Shown piece by piece: positions 42,963 through 50,897 of a stretch of 64,000 nucleotides of DNA. The stretch covers positions 1 through 64,000 of the forward strand of contig NZ_PQHW01000024.1 in NCBI RefSeq assembly GCF_003385215.1. Reading direction: 5' to 3'. Position numbers and translations under genes: made by a program. The stretch comes from Amycolatopsis thermalba (GTDB lineage Bacteria > Actinomycetota > Actinomycetes > Mycobacteriales > Pseudonocardiaceae). The notes below the pieces were generated by a model. It was given only the letters and a program-made list of their open reading frames with translations. It made no database searches and had not been told where the DNA came from. Position 1 is the stretch's first letter. Each line of letters starts with the position of its first letter.

Positions 42963-43439
42963 TCACATCTTCGCCGCCGCCGACCTGATCGCCGCGCGGA
43001 TGCGGGGGTAGGTGCCGCAGCGGCAGATGTTGCGCAGCGCGTCCAGGTCGGCGTCGCTGATCGTGCGGCCCTCCGCGGCGACCCGCTGGACCAGGGCGAC
43101 CGCCGCCATGATCTGGCCCGGCTGGCAGTAGCCGCATTGCGCGACGTCGTGGTCCAGCCAGGCCTGCTGCATCGGGTGCAGCTCCTGGCCGGCCGTGGCC
43201 GCCAGGCCTTCGATGGTGGTGACCTCGTCCGCCGGCCCGAGGTCGCCGACCGGGATGGCGCACGGGTTGACGGCTTTCCCGTTGAGGTGGCTGGTGCACG
43301 CCTTGCAGACGTTGATGCCGCAGCCGTACTTGGGCCCGGTGATGCCGAGGATGTCGCGCAGCACCCACAGGAGCCGGACGTCACTGTCGACGTCGACGGT
43401 GACCTGGGCGCCGTTGACGCGGAAGGTGTGTTCGGGCAC
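42963..43439 (-). CDS. oxiA: [2Fe-2S] subunit of molybdenum hydroxylase (OxiA-like)
   Basis: Small subunit of 158 residues of a xanthine-dehydrogenase-family enzyme. The plant-type cluster is bound by Cys in GCGINVCKACTSHLNGK plus a further Cys, and the second cluster by CGYCQPGQIM and CRCGTYPRI. Its GTG follows the oxiB stop by 8 bases with GGTGAGGAG between. It has no signal peptide and would be exported bound to the Tat-carrying large subunit. It resembles IorA of isoquinoline oxidoreductase, but the position behind lcp genes matches oxiA of the Streptomyces rubber locus. Confidence 0.88.
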   Translation of the reverse strand: MPEHTFRVNGAQVTVDVDSDVRLLWVLRDILGITGPKYGCGINVCKACTSHLNGKAVNPCAIPVGDLGPADEVTTIEGLAATAGQELHPMQQAWLDHDVAQCGYCQPGQIMAAVALVQRVAAEGRTISDADLDALRNICRCGTYPRIRAAIRSAAAKM

Positions 43440-43447
43440 GGAACTCC

Positions 43448-45709
43448 TCACCTCAGGCCGTCGGCAGGCGACGGCGGGACCGGCGGCACGGTCGGTTTCG
43501 GTTCGAACGACAACACGCCGTGGTTGATCGGGAAGCTGCGGGGCGTGGCGCCGGTCGCGCGGCCGTAGGCGCACGCCACGGCGGCGAACGAGGCCGCGAC
43601 GCCGAGCTCGCCGGCACCGCCGGGCCGGTCGCCGGTGTCCGGCAGCACGACGACCCGGACCTCCGGTGGCGTGTTCCACTGCCGGGTGTAGAAGTAGTTG
43701 TCCCAGCTGGCTTCCAGGAAGTAGCCGTCGCGCAGGTGCAGGCTGGAGGTCAGGGCCAGCGCGATGCCGTCCATGACGCAGCCCGTCATCTGCGCCTCCA
43801 GCCCGCGCGGGTTCACCGCCAGGCCCACGTCCACGGCCATCACCGCCCTGGTCACCCGTGGCCCGGTCACCGCGTCGCGGACGACGCGGTTCACCGTCTC
43901 CGGCCGGCAGTCCAGCTCGACCAGGCACGCGCTGACCGACTTGTACTCGGCGTGGAAGGCGATCCCCTGCGCCACCCCGGCCGGCAGCGCGCGGCCCCAC
44001 TCACCGGCTTCGGCGGCCGCGTCGAGCACGGCCCGGGACCGGTCGTCGCGGAGGAACTCGCGCCGGAACCGGTAGGCGTCCTTGCCCATGCGGGCGGCGA
44101 GCCGGTCGACGACGAGTTCCCGGGCGCAGGTGACGTCCGGCGAGTAGACGTTGCGCATGCTGCCGGTGTGGAAGCCGCGATCCGTTTCGGACAGCAGCCG
44201 CGTGCTGATCCCGAAGTCGTAGGACATCTCCTGGGAGAGCTGGAAGAACACCTGGGCGAACCCGCGGTCGGCGACCGGCAGCCGGGCGGCGAACGCGGTG
44301 ACGATCTCGCCGAACCCGTGCCCCAGGTCGGTCGCGACGCTGGTGTGCCGCTGGTCGTAGCCCACGACGGTGCTCCCGGTGAAGGCGGCCCGCACACGTG
44401 AGGTCGCCATCGGGTGGGCGCGGCCGTGGCGGGAGTCGTCGGCGCGGTGCCACATGAGCTTGACCGGTTTGCCGAACGCCTTCGACGCCTCGGCGGCTTC
44501 CGCGGCGGCGTCGAAGAACAGCTTGCGCCCGAACGAGCCGCCGCTTTCGGTGACGTGCACGGTGACCGCGCCCGGGGGCAGCCCGAGCCGAGCCGCGATG
44601 GCCTGCTTCGCCACGATCGGCGCCTTGAGGCCCGCCCAGATCTCGGCCCGGCCCGGGCGCACGTCGGCGATCGCGCAGTTGGTTTCCAGCGCGCTGGTGC
44701 TGCGGAAGAAGAACGTGAACGTCTCGTCCACGGTCTGCGTGAACGGGGGCCGCGGCCCGATCGGCAGCTCGGCGGCACGCAGCTCGGCGAGCACGGTGTC
44801 GTCGGACTTCCCCGCCGCGGTGCCGTCACGCCAGGACACCCGCAGCGCGCGCACCGCGTCGATGCACTGCCCGAAGGTCCGCGCCCGCACGGCGACCCCG
44901 GTGGAGATCACGGCGACGTCGGTGACGCCCGGCAGGGCCCGGACCTCGGCGAGGTTGTGCACCGCGCCGGGCTGGCCGCCCAGCGTAGGCGCGCGGCACA
45001 CCATGGTCGGCAGCGCGTCCGGCACGTCGAGGTCCATCGCGAACTTCTTGCGGCCGGTGACCGCCGCGAGCGCGTCGATGCGGTTGTGCGGCTTGCCGAT
45101 GACGGTGAACGATTCGCGGGATCGCAGCCCGACCCGCACCGGCTCGGTGCGCGCGCTCGCCGCCCGCGCCGCGAACGCCCCGATGCCGGTGCCGCCGCGC
45201 CCCGGCGCGGAGATGACGCCGTTCTCCAGGGTCAGCTCGCCGGCCGGGACACCGAGTTCGCGGGAAGCCGCGGTGAGCAGCCGCTGCCGGGCGATCGCCG
45301 CGGCCACCCGGACCGGGGTGTAGGTGGCGACCGTGGTGTTGGAGCCGCCGGTGAGCTGGTTGAACACCAGTTCCGGGCGGGCGTCGGCGAGCGTGACCCG
45401 CACCCGGTCCACGCCGGTGCCCAGTTCCTCGGCGATCAGCATGGCCGTCGAGGTCGTGATCCCCTGCCCCACCTCGGCTCGCGGGAGCGCGAAGGACACC
45501 GTGCCGTCGGGGCCGACCTCGACGGTGATCAGGCCCGCCGTGGGCAGGGTCGCCAGGGTCATCAGGTCGGTGAGGTCGGCGATCCCGGTGATCTCCGGCG
45601 ACGGCAGCGGGGCCGCCGCCGGGGACCGGCCGAGCCCGGCGGCGGTCACCAGGGTCGGCGCGGCCAGCACGTATCCCAGGAACCGCCGCCTGCCCAGTGG
45701 TCCGGCCAC
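43448..45709 (-). CDS. oxiB: Molybdopsterin-binding large subunit of molybdenum hydroxylase (OxiB-like)
   Basis: Catalytic subunit of 753 residues. A twin-arginine signal (GRRRFLGYVLAAPTLVTAAG) directs export. Molybdopsterin-binding stretches include EVGQGITTSTAMLIAEELG, LTGGSNTTVATY, VTESGGSFGRKLFFD and the C-terminal active-site glutamate in GGAGELGVAA. Two-subunit enzymes of this type oxidise aldehydes or N-heterocycles. In Streptomyces sp. K30, oxiAB beside lcp are proposed to oxidise the aldehydes released by rubber cleavage. The gene begins 3 bases after the preceding lcp stop, so it belongs to the lcp operon. Confidence 0.9.
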   Translation of the reverse strand: MAGPLGRRRFLGYVLAAPTLVTAAGLGRSPAAAPLPSPEITGIADLTDLMTLATLPTAGLITVEVGPDGTVSFALPRAEVGQGITTSTAMLIAEELGTGVDRVRVTLADARPELVFNQLTGGSNTTVATYTPVRVAAAIARQRLLTAASRELGVPAGELTLENGVISAPGRGGTGIGAFAARAASARTEPVRVGLRSRESFTVIGKPHNRIDALAAVTGRKKFAMDLDVPDALPTMVCRAPTLGGQPGAVHNLAEVRALPGVTDVAVISTGVAVRARTFGQCIDAVRALRVSWRDGTAAGKSDDTVLAELRAAELPIGPRPPFTQTVDETFTFFFRSTSALETNCAIADVRPGRAEIWAGLKAPIVAKQAIAARLGLPPGAVTVHVTESGGSFGRKLFFDAAAEAAEASKAFGKPVKLMWHRADDSRHGRAHPMATSRVRAAFTGSTVVGYDQRHTSVATDLGHGFGEIVTAFAARLPVADRGFAQVFFQLSQEMSYDFGISTRLLSETDRGFHTGSMRNVYSPDVTCARELVVDRLAARMGKDAYRFRREFLRDDRSRAVLDAAAEAGEWGRALPAGVAQGIAFHAEYKSVSACLVELDCRPETVNRVVRDAVTGPRVTRAVMAVDVGLAVNPRGLEAQMTGCVMDGIALALTSSLHLRDGYFLEASWDNYFYTRQWNTPPEVRVVVLPDTGDRPGGAGELGVAASFAAVACAYGRATGATPRSFPINHGVLSFEPKPTVPPVPPSPADGLR

Positions 45710-45712
45710 GCC

Positions 45713-46930
45713 CTACTCCGGCCGGTTGCGAGTCGGGATCTCGATCTTCGTCTCCTGCCCCTTGGTGAGGTAGAACAGGATGTACCGGCGCAGGGCCTCG
45801 TCGATGGTCCAGGCGACCTCCGGCACCAGCGGCAGCGGCACCAGGCCCTCGCGGAACTTCACCAGCAGCGGCCACATCTGCGGGAGCAGCCGGTCCCACA
45901 CCGGTTCGCGCGGGATGCCGTCCCAGTCGGCCACCCGGTCACCCACCAGGTAGCGGGCGAGCGCGTTGCACAGCGGGCGGCTGATGCTGCCCGGGCTGGT
46001 CTGCTCGGCGAGCTGGCCCAGCAGGATGTCGGTGAGCTCGACGCCCTCGGGGGTGGGTCCCATGTTGCGCGGCAGGACCTGGTCGGACTGCGCGTAGGCG
46101 GCGTCCCAGGTGGCCGGGATGTACTCGTCGGCGATGCCGAGCAGGTGGGCGGTCACCTGCCACACGTGCAGGTAGGCCTCGGCGTCGGCGTCGCCGATCG
46201 GCACCTCCCACTCCCGCATCTTGCGCATCGCGAAGGTCGGCAGGGTGTGCCAGGTGACGAGCATGTCCTCCTGGCTGATCGGGATCCCGTCCCGCCAGTG
46301 CGGAGACTGCTGGAGCAGGGTGCGCACCGCCGCGTGCACCAGCCGCGTCTTCACGCACTCGACCACGCACTTGCCGTCCGGGCGGTAGGCGTTCAGCGAG
46401 CCCACGGCGAAGCCGAACAGGCTCGTCTTCGCGACCCGGTCCTCCATGTCCGCGCCGCCCGCCGAGTAGTAGACGGCGCGGGCCTCGTGCGGGATCGCGG
46501 TCGCCAGGATCCCGCCGCCCGGGCCGTTGCACAGGTTCAGGTAGATCCCGCGGCTCTTGTTGAACTCGGCCGCGCGTTCGAGCTTGCCGCGGTCGGCCCA
46601 GTCCGGCAGCCGCCGGGCCCGTTCCATGAAGTCGCGCAGGTCCGCGGGCAGCCCGGCGGGCAGTGGCTGGTCGTTGCGCTCCCAGTTCCACAGCAGCTCG
46701 TTGACCTGGGGAATGACCCCGCGCTGCATCAGTGACGCCAGCAGCGCGTCGGCTTCGGTGTCCCGCACCCAGCGCGGGTCGGCACCGGCGCCCGTGCCCG
46801 CGACCGAACCGCTGGGCGCCCACGTCCACACCAGGTCGCGTGCCTGCGCCGGCGCGGCGATGCTCAGCGCGCCGAGCGCGCCCAGCGCCCCGCCGGAGAG
46901 CAACGCCTTGCGCCTGCTGATGTCCGTCAT
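45713..46930 (-). CDS. lcp: Latex clearing protein (rubber oxygenase), second copy
   Basis: Haem b dioxygenase of the MpaB/DUF2236 superfamily, 405 residues with a Tat signal (SRRKALLSGGALGALGALSIAAPAQA). The mature protein follows the Lcp pattern throughout: VWTWAPSGSVAGTGAGADPRWV, LPAGLPADLRDFMERARRLP, VECVKTRLVHAAVRTLL, MLVTWHTLP and VTAHLLGIADEYIPATW. Lcp cleaves cis-1,4-polyisoprene outside the cell into oligomers with aldehyde and keto ends. The axial haem His is most likely in the TWH motif or nearby and must be fixed by alignment. AAAGGA precedes the ATG, and the gene lies 14 bases after the first lcp copy. Confidence 0.88.
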   Translation of the reverse strand: MTDISRRKALLSGGALGALGALSIAAPAQARDLVWTWAPSGSVAGTGAGADPRWVRDTEADALLASLMQRGVIPQVNELLWNWERNDQPLPAGLPADLRDFMERARRLPDWADRGKLERAAEFNKSRGIYLNLCNGPGGGILATAIPHEARAVYYSAGGADMEDRVAKTSLFGFAVGSLNAYRPDGKCVVECVKTRLVHAAVRTLLQQSPHWRDGIPISQEDMLVTWHTLPTFAMRKMREWEVPIGDADAEAYLHVWQVTAHLLGIADEYIPATWDAAYAQSDQVLPRNMGPTPEGVELTDILLGQLAEQTSPGSISRPLCNALARYLVGDRVADWDGIPREPVWDRLLPQMWPLLVKFREGLVPLPLVPEVAWTIDEALRRYILFYLTKGQETKIEIPTRNRPE

Positions 46931-46944
46931 GTCCGGCAGTCCTT

Positions 46945-48168
46945 TCAGGAGGGACGGTTGACCACGGGGATCTCGATGCTGATCGGTCGCGCCTCGGACA
47001 GGTAGACGAGCACGACCTTGCGGATGAACTCCTCGAAGAGCCAGTAGGTCTCCTTCGCGCCGGGGAAGTGCAGGCCGAACTCCCGCGCGGCGATGAACGG
47101 CCGCCACAGCGTCCGGATCAGCGGGTCGAACACCGGTTCCCGGGGGATCTCCAGCCAGCCGGCGATCTCGTCGCCGAGGGTGTAGCGCGTGAACGAGCCG
47201 AGCAGCGGCCGGGTGAGGATGGTGCCGTCGAGTTCGGCGCCGAGACCGAGCAGGATGTGCGCGAGGTTCTTGCCCTCGGGGGTCGGCGCGAGGATCGGGG
47301 TCAGCACCTGCTCGGCCTGCGAGTCGGCCTCGCGCCAGGACGCGGGGATGTACTCGTGGCGGACGCCGAGCATGTGCGCGGTCACCTGCCACGAGTGCAG
47401 GTAGGCCACGGAGTCCTGCTCCGCGATCGGCACCTGCCACTCGAGCAGCTTCTGCATGACCGTGGTGGCGAGGCTGTGCCAGGTGACCATGATGTCGGCC
47501 TGGCTGATCGGGATGTCCTCGGGCGCGGCGTCGGTCCAGTGCGGCGACTGCGGCAGCAGGTGCCGCACCGCCGCGTGCACCAGGCGGGTCTTGACGCAGG
47601 TGACGATCATCTCGCCGCCCGGGTCGTAGGCGTCGCGGGTGCCGATGTCGTAGCCGAGCTTGGCGGTCTTGGAGATGCGGTCCTTCATATTGGCGCCGCC
47701 GTAGGAGTAGTAGACCGCCCGAGCCTCCTTGGGGATGACCGTGCTCATCATGCCGCTGGCCATCGCGTACAGCACGCCGAGGTAGAGCCCGCGCCGCTCG
47801 GTGAAGGAGAACGCCTGGTCCAGCTTGGCGTGATCGGTCCACGCGGGCAGCCGCCGGGCTTCTTCGACGAAGTCGCGCAGGTCCGCGGGCAGGCCGGCCG
47901 GCAGCGGCTGGCCGTTCTTCGTCCACGTCCGCAGCAGTGCGTTCACCCTGGGCACGTCACCGGAGTCCAGCAGCGCGGCGACCACGGGGTCGGCCTCCGG
48001 GTCCCACACCCCGCGCGGATCGGCGCCCGCTCCGGCGCCGGCGACCGAGCCCTGCGGGGACCACGTCCACGCGGCGCGGGCCTGGGCCGGGGACACCACG
48101 CCGAGCGCCCCCAGCGCGCCCAGTGCTCCGCCGACCATCAACGCGTTGCGCCTGTTGAGCTGCTCCAT
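46945..48168 (-). CDS. lcp: Latex clearing protein (rubber oxygenase), first copy
   Basis: Protein of 407 residues, paralogue of the next gene. It has a Tat signal (NRRNALMVGGALGALGALGVVSPAQA) and the same landmarks: TWSPQGSVAGAGAGADPRGVWDPEADPVVAALLDSGDVPRVN, LYAMASGMMSTVIPKEARAVYY, VTCVKTRLVHAAVRHLLPQSPHW, IMVTWHSL and VTAHMLGVRHEYIPASW. It is the promoter-proximal gene. The ATG at 48168 has AGGAGGAG 9 bases upstream and gives a compact Tat signal; an in-frame ATG at 48198 is less likely because it overlaps the operator region. Secreted rubber cleavage is the expected role. Confidence 0.9.
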   Translation of the reverse strand: MEQLNRRNALMVGGALGALGALGVVSPAQARAAWTWSPQGSVAGAGAGADPRGVWDPEADPVVAALLDSGDVPRVNALLRTWTKNGQPLPAGLPADLRDFVEEARRLPAWTDHAKLDQAFSFTERRGLYLGVLYAMASGMMSTVIPKEARAVYYSYGGANMKDRISKTAKLGYDIGTRDAYDPGGEMIVTCVKTRLVHAAVRHLLPQSPHWTDAAPEDIPISQADIMVTWHSLATTVMQKLLEWQVPIAEQDSVAYLHSWQVTAHMLGVRHEYIPASWREADSQAEQVLTPILAPTPEGKNLAHILLGLGAELDGTILTRPLLGSFTRYTLGDEIAGWLEIPREPVFDPLIRTLWRPFIAAREFGLHFPGAKETYWLFEEFIRKVVLVYLSEARPISIEIPVVNRPS

Positions 48169-48202
48169 GCCCGGACTCCTCCTCGAGTCGGCTGACATCG
48201 AC

Positions 48203-48240
48203 TGATACTGTGATACAGCACTTGGTTCCTTGTATCAAGG
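48203..48240. promoter_or_regulatory. Overlapping divergent promoters and operator of lcp and tetR
   Basis: TGATACA (48211-48217) and TGTATCA (48231-48237) form a perfect inverted repeat. CCTTGTATCAAGG (48228-48240) is itself a palindrome, and TGATAC recurs at 48203. Leftward, TTGATA and TATCAC are spaced 17 bases as -35/-10 for lcp. Rightward, the same two hexamers read GTGATA-17-TATCAA as a promoter for the TetR gene. The operator therefore sits within both promoters. Confidence 0.65.
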
Positions 48241-48293
48241 GGGCCGTTTTCGAACCGGGAAGGGCCCGCGTGGAACCTGTACGATCCGCCCTC

Positions 48294-48941
48294 ATGACCT
48301 CTCCGGGCTCGGAATCGCTGCTGGAGCGCGCCTTCGTGGACGCCATGGCCGGCGCCGGGGACACCGACGAAACCACCGAGCGCGTGCTCGAGGCCGCCTA
48401 CGAGCAGTTCCGCCGCGTGGGCATCCGGCGGTCCACAATGGAGGATGTCGCGAAGCGGGCCGGGGTTTCGCGGATCACCGTCTACCGCCGCTTCGCCACC
48501 AAGGACGCGCTCGTCGAGCAGGTCGTGCAGCGCGAGTTCCGCCGCTACTTCGACCAGTTCCTGCTGGACATCCGGCGCGCGGAGAGCGTGGCCGACCGGG
48601 TGGTCCTCGGTTTCGCGAGCGCGTTGCGGGCGATCCGGCACAACCCGCTGATCGGCGGGCTGATGGACGTGGAGCCGGAGGTGGTCGTCCCGTCCCTGAT
48701 CGGCGACGGCGGCCGGACGATGGCGACGGTGCGGGGTTTCGTGGCGGGCCAGCTGCGCCGCGAACAGGCCGCGGGGCACGTCTCCGCCGGGGTGGACGTG
48801 GACCTGGTCGCGGAGCTGATGGTGCGGATCTCCACGTCGTTCCTGGTCACCCCGAGCCGTCTGATCGACCTCGACGACGAGGAGCAGCTGAAGGACGTCG
48901 CGCGCCGCTTCCTCGTGCCGATGCTGGACCCGCCGCGCTGA
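48294..48941 (+). CDS. TetR-family regulator of the lcp operon (LcpR-like)
   Basis: Regulator of 215 residues. The helix-turn-helix is TTERVLEAAYEQFRRVGIRRSTMEDVAKRAGVSRITVYRRFATKDALVE, followed by an alpha-helical effector domain. It is divergent from lcp across 125 bases that hold a symmetrical operator. A TetR repressor, LcpR, is described for lcp in Gordonia polyisoprenivorans, so the same role is inferred here, with release by a rubber-derived oligomer. The start is taken at ATG 48294 because earlier in-frame codons lie within the promoter. Confidence 0.88.
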   Translation: MTSPGSESLLERAFVDAMAGAGDTDETTERVLEAAYEQFRRVGIRRSTMEDVAKRAGVSRITVYRRFATKDALVEQVVQREFRRYFDQFLLDIRRAESVADRVVLGFASALRAIRHNPLIGGLMDVEPEVVVPSLIGDGGRTMATVRGFVAGQLRREQAAGHVSAGVDVDLVAELMVRISTSFLVTPSRLIDLDDEEQLKDVARRFLVPMLDPPR

Positions 48942-49009
48942 GCCGCCGGCCACGGCGGGCGCCCCGCGCGGCAGGGATCATCCTGCCTCGCGCTGGGTAC
49001 CCGGATGGG

Positions 49010-50605
49010 GTGAGCCCACCACGGCGGACGACGGACCGGCTCGCGCCCTACCGGGCCAAGCGGGACTTTTCGGTGACCGCGGAGCCGAGCGGCGGCGCGG
49101 CCGGTGAGCCGGGCCGCCGCTTCGTCGTGCAGCGTCACCGCGCCCGGCGGCTGCACTACGACTTCCGGCTGGAGGTCGACGGCGTGCTGGCCAGCTGGGC
49201 GGTGCCCAAGGGCCCGACGCTGGACCCGGGGGTGCGGCAGCTCGCGGTGCACGTCGAGGACCACCCGCTGGAGTACGCGGGCTTCGAGGGCGTCATCCCG
49301 AAGGGCCAGTACGGCGGCGGGGACGTGATCGTGTGGGACCGGGGCACCTGGCAGCCGGCCGAGGGCACCGATCCGGCGCGGGCGATCGAGGACGGCGAGC
49401 TGCACTTCGACCTGCGTGGCGAGAAGCTGGCCGGGCGGTTCGCGCTCGTCCGCACCGCGCGGCGGGGCAAGGAGCAGTGGCTGCTGATCCACAAGCACGA
49501 CGAGCACGCCCGGCCCGGCTGGGACCCGGAGGAGCTGCCCCGGTCGGTCAAATCGGGCCGCACGAACGACGAGGTCGCCGCCGCGCCCGAAGCGATGTGG
49601 CGCAGCGACGTTCCGGCCGCCGAAGCCGAGGTGCCCCTGGCCCCGCGCTGGGACCCGCCGACGGCCGGCGAGCTGGCCGCGCTCGACGGGATCGGCAAGT
49701 CCGGCACCTGGAGCATCGCCGGACGGCGGCTCAAGCTCACCAACCTGGACAAGGTGCTGTTCCCGGGCACCGAAGCCGAACCGCCGGTGACGAAACGGGA
49801 CCTCATCCGCTACTACGCGCGGATCGCCCCGGTCATGCTGCCCTACCTCGCCGGGCGCCCGGTGAACGCGCACCGCTACCCCGACGGCGTCGACCGGCCC
49901 GGGTTCTGGCACAAGGAGGTGCCCGGCCACGCCCCGGACTGGCTCACCCGCTGGCACAACACCGAAGCCGATCCCGGCGAGACCCAGTGCTACGCGGTGC
50001 TCGACAGCGTGCCGGCGCTGGTGTGGATGGCGAACTTCGGCGGCGTCGAGCTGCACCCGTGGACCTCGCGGCTGCCCGACGTGCACCAGCCCAGCTGGGC
50101 GCTGATCGACATCGACCCGGGCACCACCACCGGCTTCGACGACATCGTCGAACTCGCCCGGCTGTACCGCACCGCGCTGGAGCACCTGGACCTGCGGGGC
50201 ACGCCCAAGGTCACCGGGCGGCGCGGCATCCAGATCTGGGTGCCCGTGGCGCCCGGCTACACCTTCGCCGGCACCCGCGCCTGGGTCGAGGCCCTGTCCC
50301 GGGTCGTCGGACGCGTCCTGCCGGACCTGGTGAGCTGGCGGTGGTACAAGAACGAGCGCGGCGGGCTGGCGCGCCTGGACTACACGCAGAACGCGATCAA
50401 CAAGACCCTGGTCGCCCCGTTCAGCCCGCGCCCGGCGCCGGGAGCGCCGGTGTCGGTCCCCATCACGTGGGACGAACTCGACGATCCTGCTCTGCGCCCG
50501 GACCGCTGGACGGTCCGCACGGTGCTGGACCGCGTCGCCGAGGTCGGCGACCCGCTCGCCCCGCTCATCGGCCTGCCGCAGCACCTCCCGGCGCTCGACA
50601 GCTGA
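49010..50605 (+). CDS. LigD-like protein: 3'-phosphoesterase and polymerase domains without ligase
   Basis: Protein of 531 residues for end processing in non-homologous end joining. Residues about 10-200 form the 3'-phosphoesterase domain with FVVQRHRARRLHYDFRLEVDGVLASWAVPKG, including the conserved HYDFRLE motif. Residues about 240-530 form the LigD-type primase-polymerase (LTNLDKVLFPG; LIDIDPG, catalytic Asp pair; VTGRRGIQIWVPV; RLDYTQNAINKTLVAPFSPR). The ATP-dependent ligase domain of canonical LigD is absent, and the order is phosphoesterase then polymerase. A separate ligase and Ku must be supplied from elsewhere. It starts at GTG 49010. Confidence 0.9.
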   Translation: MSPPRRTTDRLAPYRAKRDFSVTAEPSGGAAGEPGRRFVVQRHRARRLHYDFRLEVDGVLASWAVPKGPTLDPGVRQLAVHVEDHPLEYAGFEGVIPKGQYGGGDVIVWDRGTWQPAEGTDPARAIEDGELHFDLRGEKLAGRFALVRTARRGKEQWLLIHKHDEHARPGWDPEELPRSVKSGRTNDEVAAAPEAMWRSDVPAAEAEVPLAPRWDPPTAGELAALDGIGKSGTWSIAGRRLKLTNLDKVLFPGTEAEPPVTKRDLIRYYARIAPVMLPYLAGRPVNAHRYPDGVDRPGFWHKEVPGHAPDWLTRWHNTEADPGETQCYAVLDSVPALVWMANFGGVELHPWTSRLPDVHQPSWALIDIDPGTTTGFDDIVELARLYRTALEHLDLRGTPKVTGRRGIQIWVPVAPGYTFAGTRAWVEALSRVVGRVLPDLVSWRWYKNERGGLARLDYTQNAINKTLVAPFSPRPAPGAPVSVPITWDELDDPALRPDRWTVRTVLDRVAEVGDPLAPLIGLPQHLPALDS

Positions 50606-50640
50606 CCGCCCGACCGGCGGCCCACTCGCCCTGCGGCACT

Positions 50641-50870
50641 GCGGGGCGCCACCCGCACCACGGCGGCGCACGCCGCAGCGCGGGGGCAGCGGCCGCGGCG
50701 AGCAGCCCGGCCGGCTCCCCGCCGCAGGTCGCCGTTCCACGGCGGACCGCCCGCCGAAACCACCGGCCATCCACGCTCACCGCACGGCGACGCGGCCATC
50801 GCGGGGCGCCGGCCACGCCACGGCGGCGCACGCCGCAGCTCGTGGCACGCCGAGCAATCCGGCCGCCGGC
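50641..50870. repeat. Imperfect 160-bp-spaced direct duplication, non-coding
   Basis: The 292-base gap between the LigD-like and LysR genes contains two related segments starting at 50641 and 50801. GCGGGGCGCC, then the 20-base core ACGGCGGCGCACGCCGCAGC, then a GAGCA-CCGGCCGG segment, occur in both in the same order. Inverted GC-rich pairs such as CGGCG/CGCCG are frequent. I see no gene here; it may act as transcription barrier between the convergent genes. Confidence 0.6.
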
Positions 50871-50897
50871 CGGTTCACGCCAGCGGGCGGCCCGCCG

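Noticed and set aside
42413-42988. Intact ATPase gene of 191 codons
   Set aside because: Only the Walker A part is in frame; later family motifs occur in other frames and most of the protein is missing, so it was called a pseudogene.
42963-45709. Isoquinoline 1-oxidoreductase (IorAB) as the final name
   Set aside because: Sequence type is compatible, but tight operon linkage behind two lcp genes matches the oxiAB arrangement of rubber loci better.
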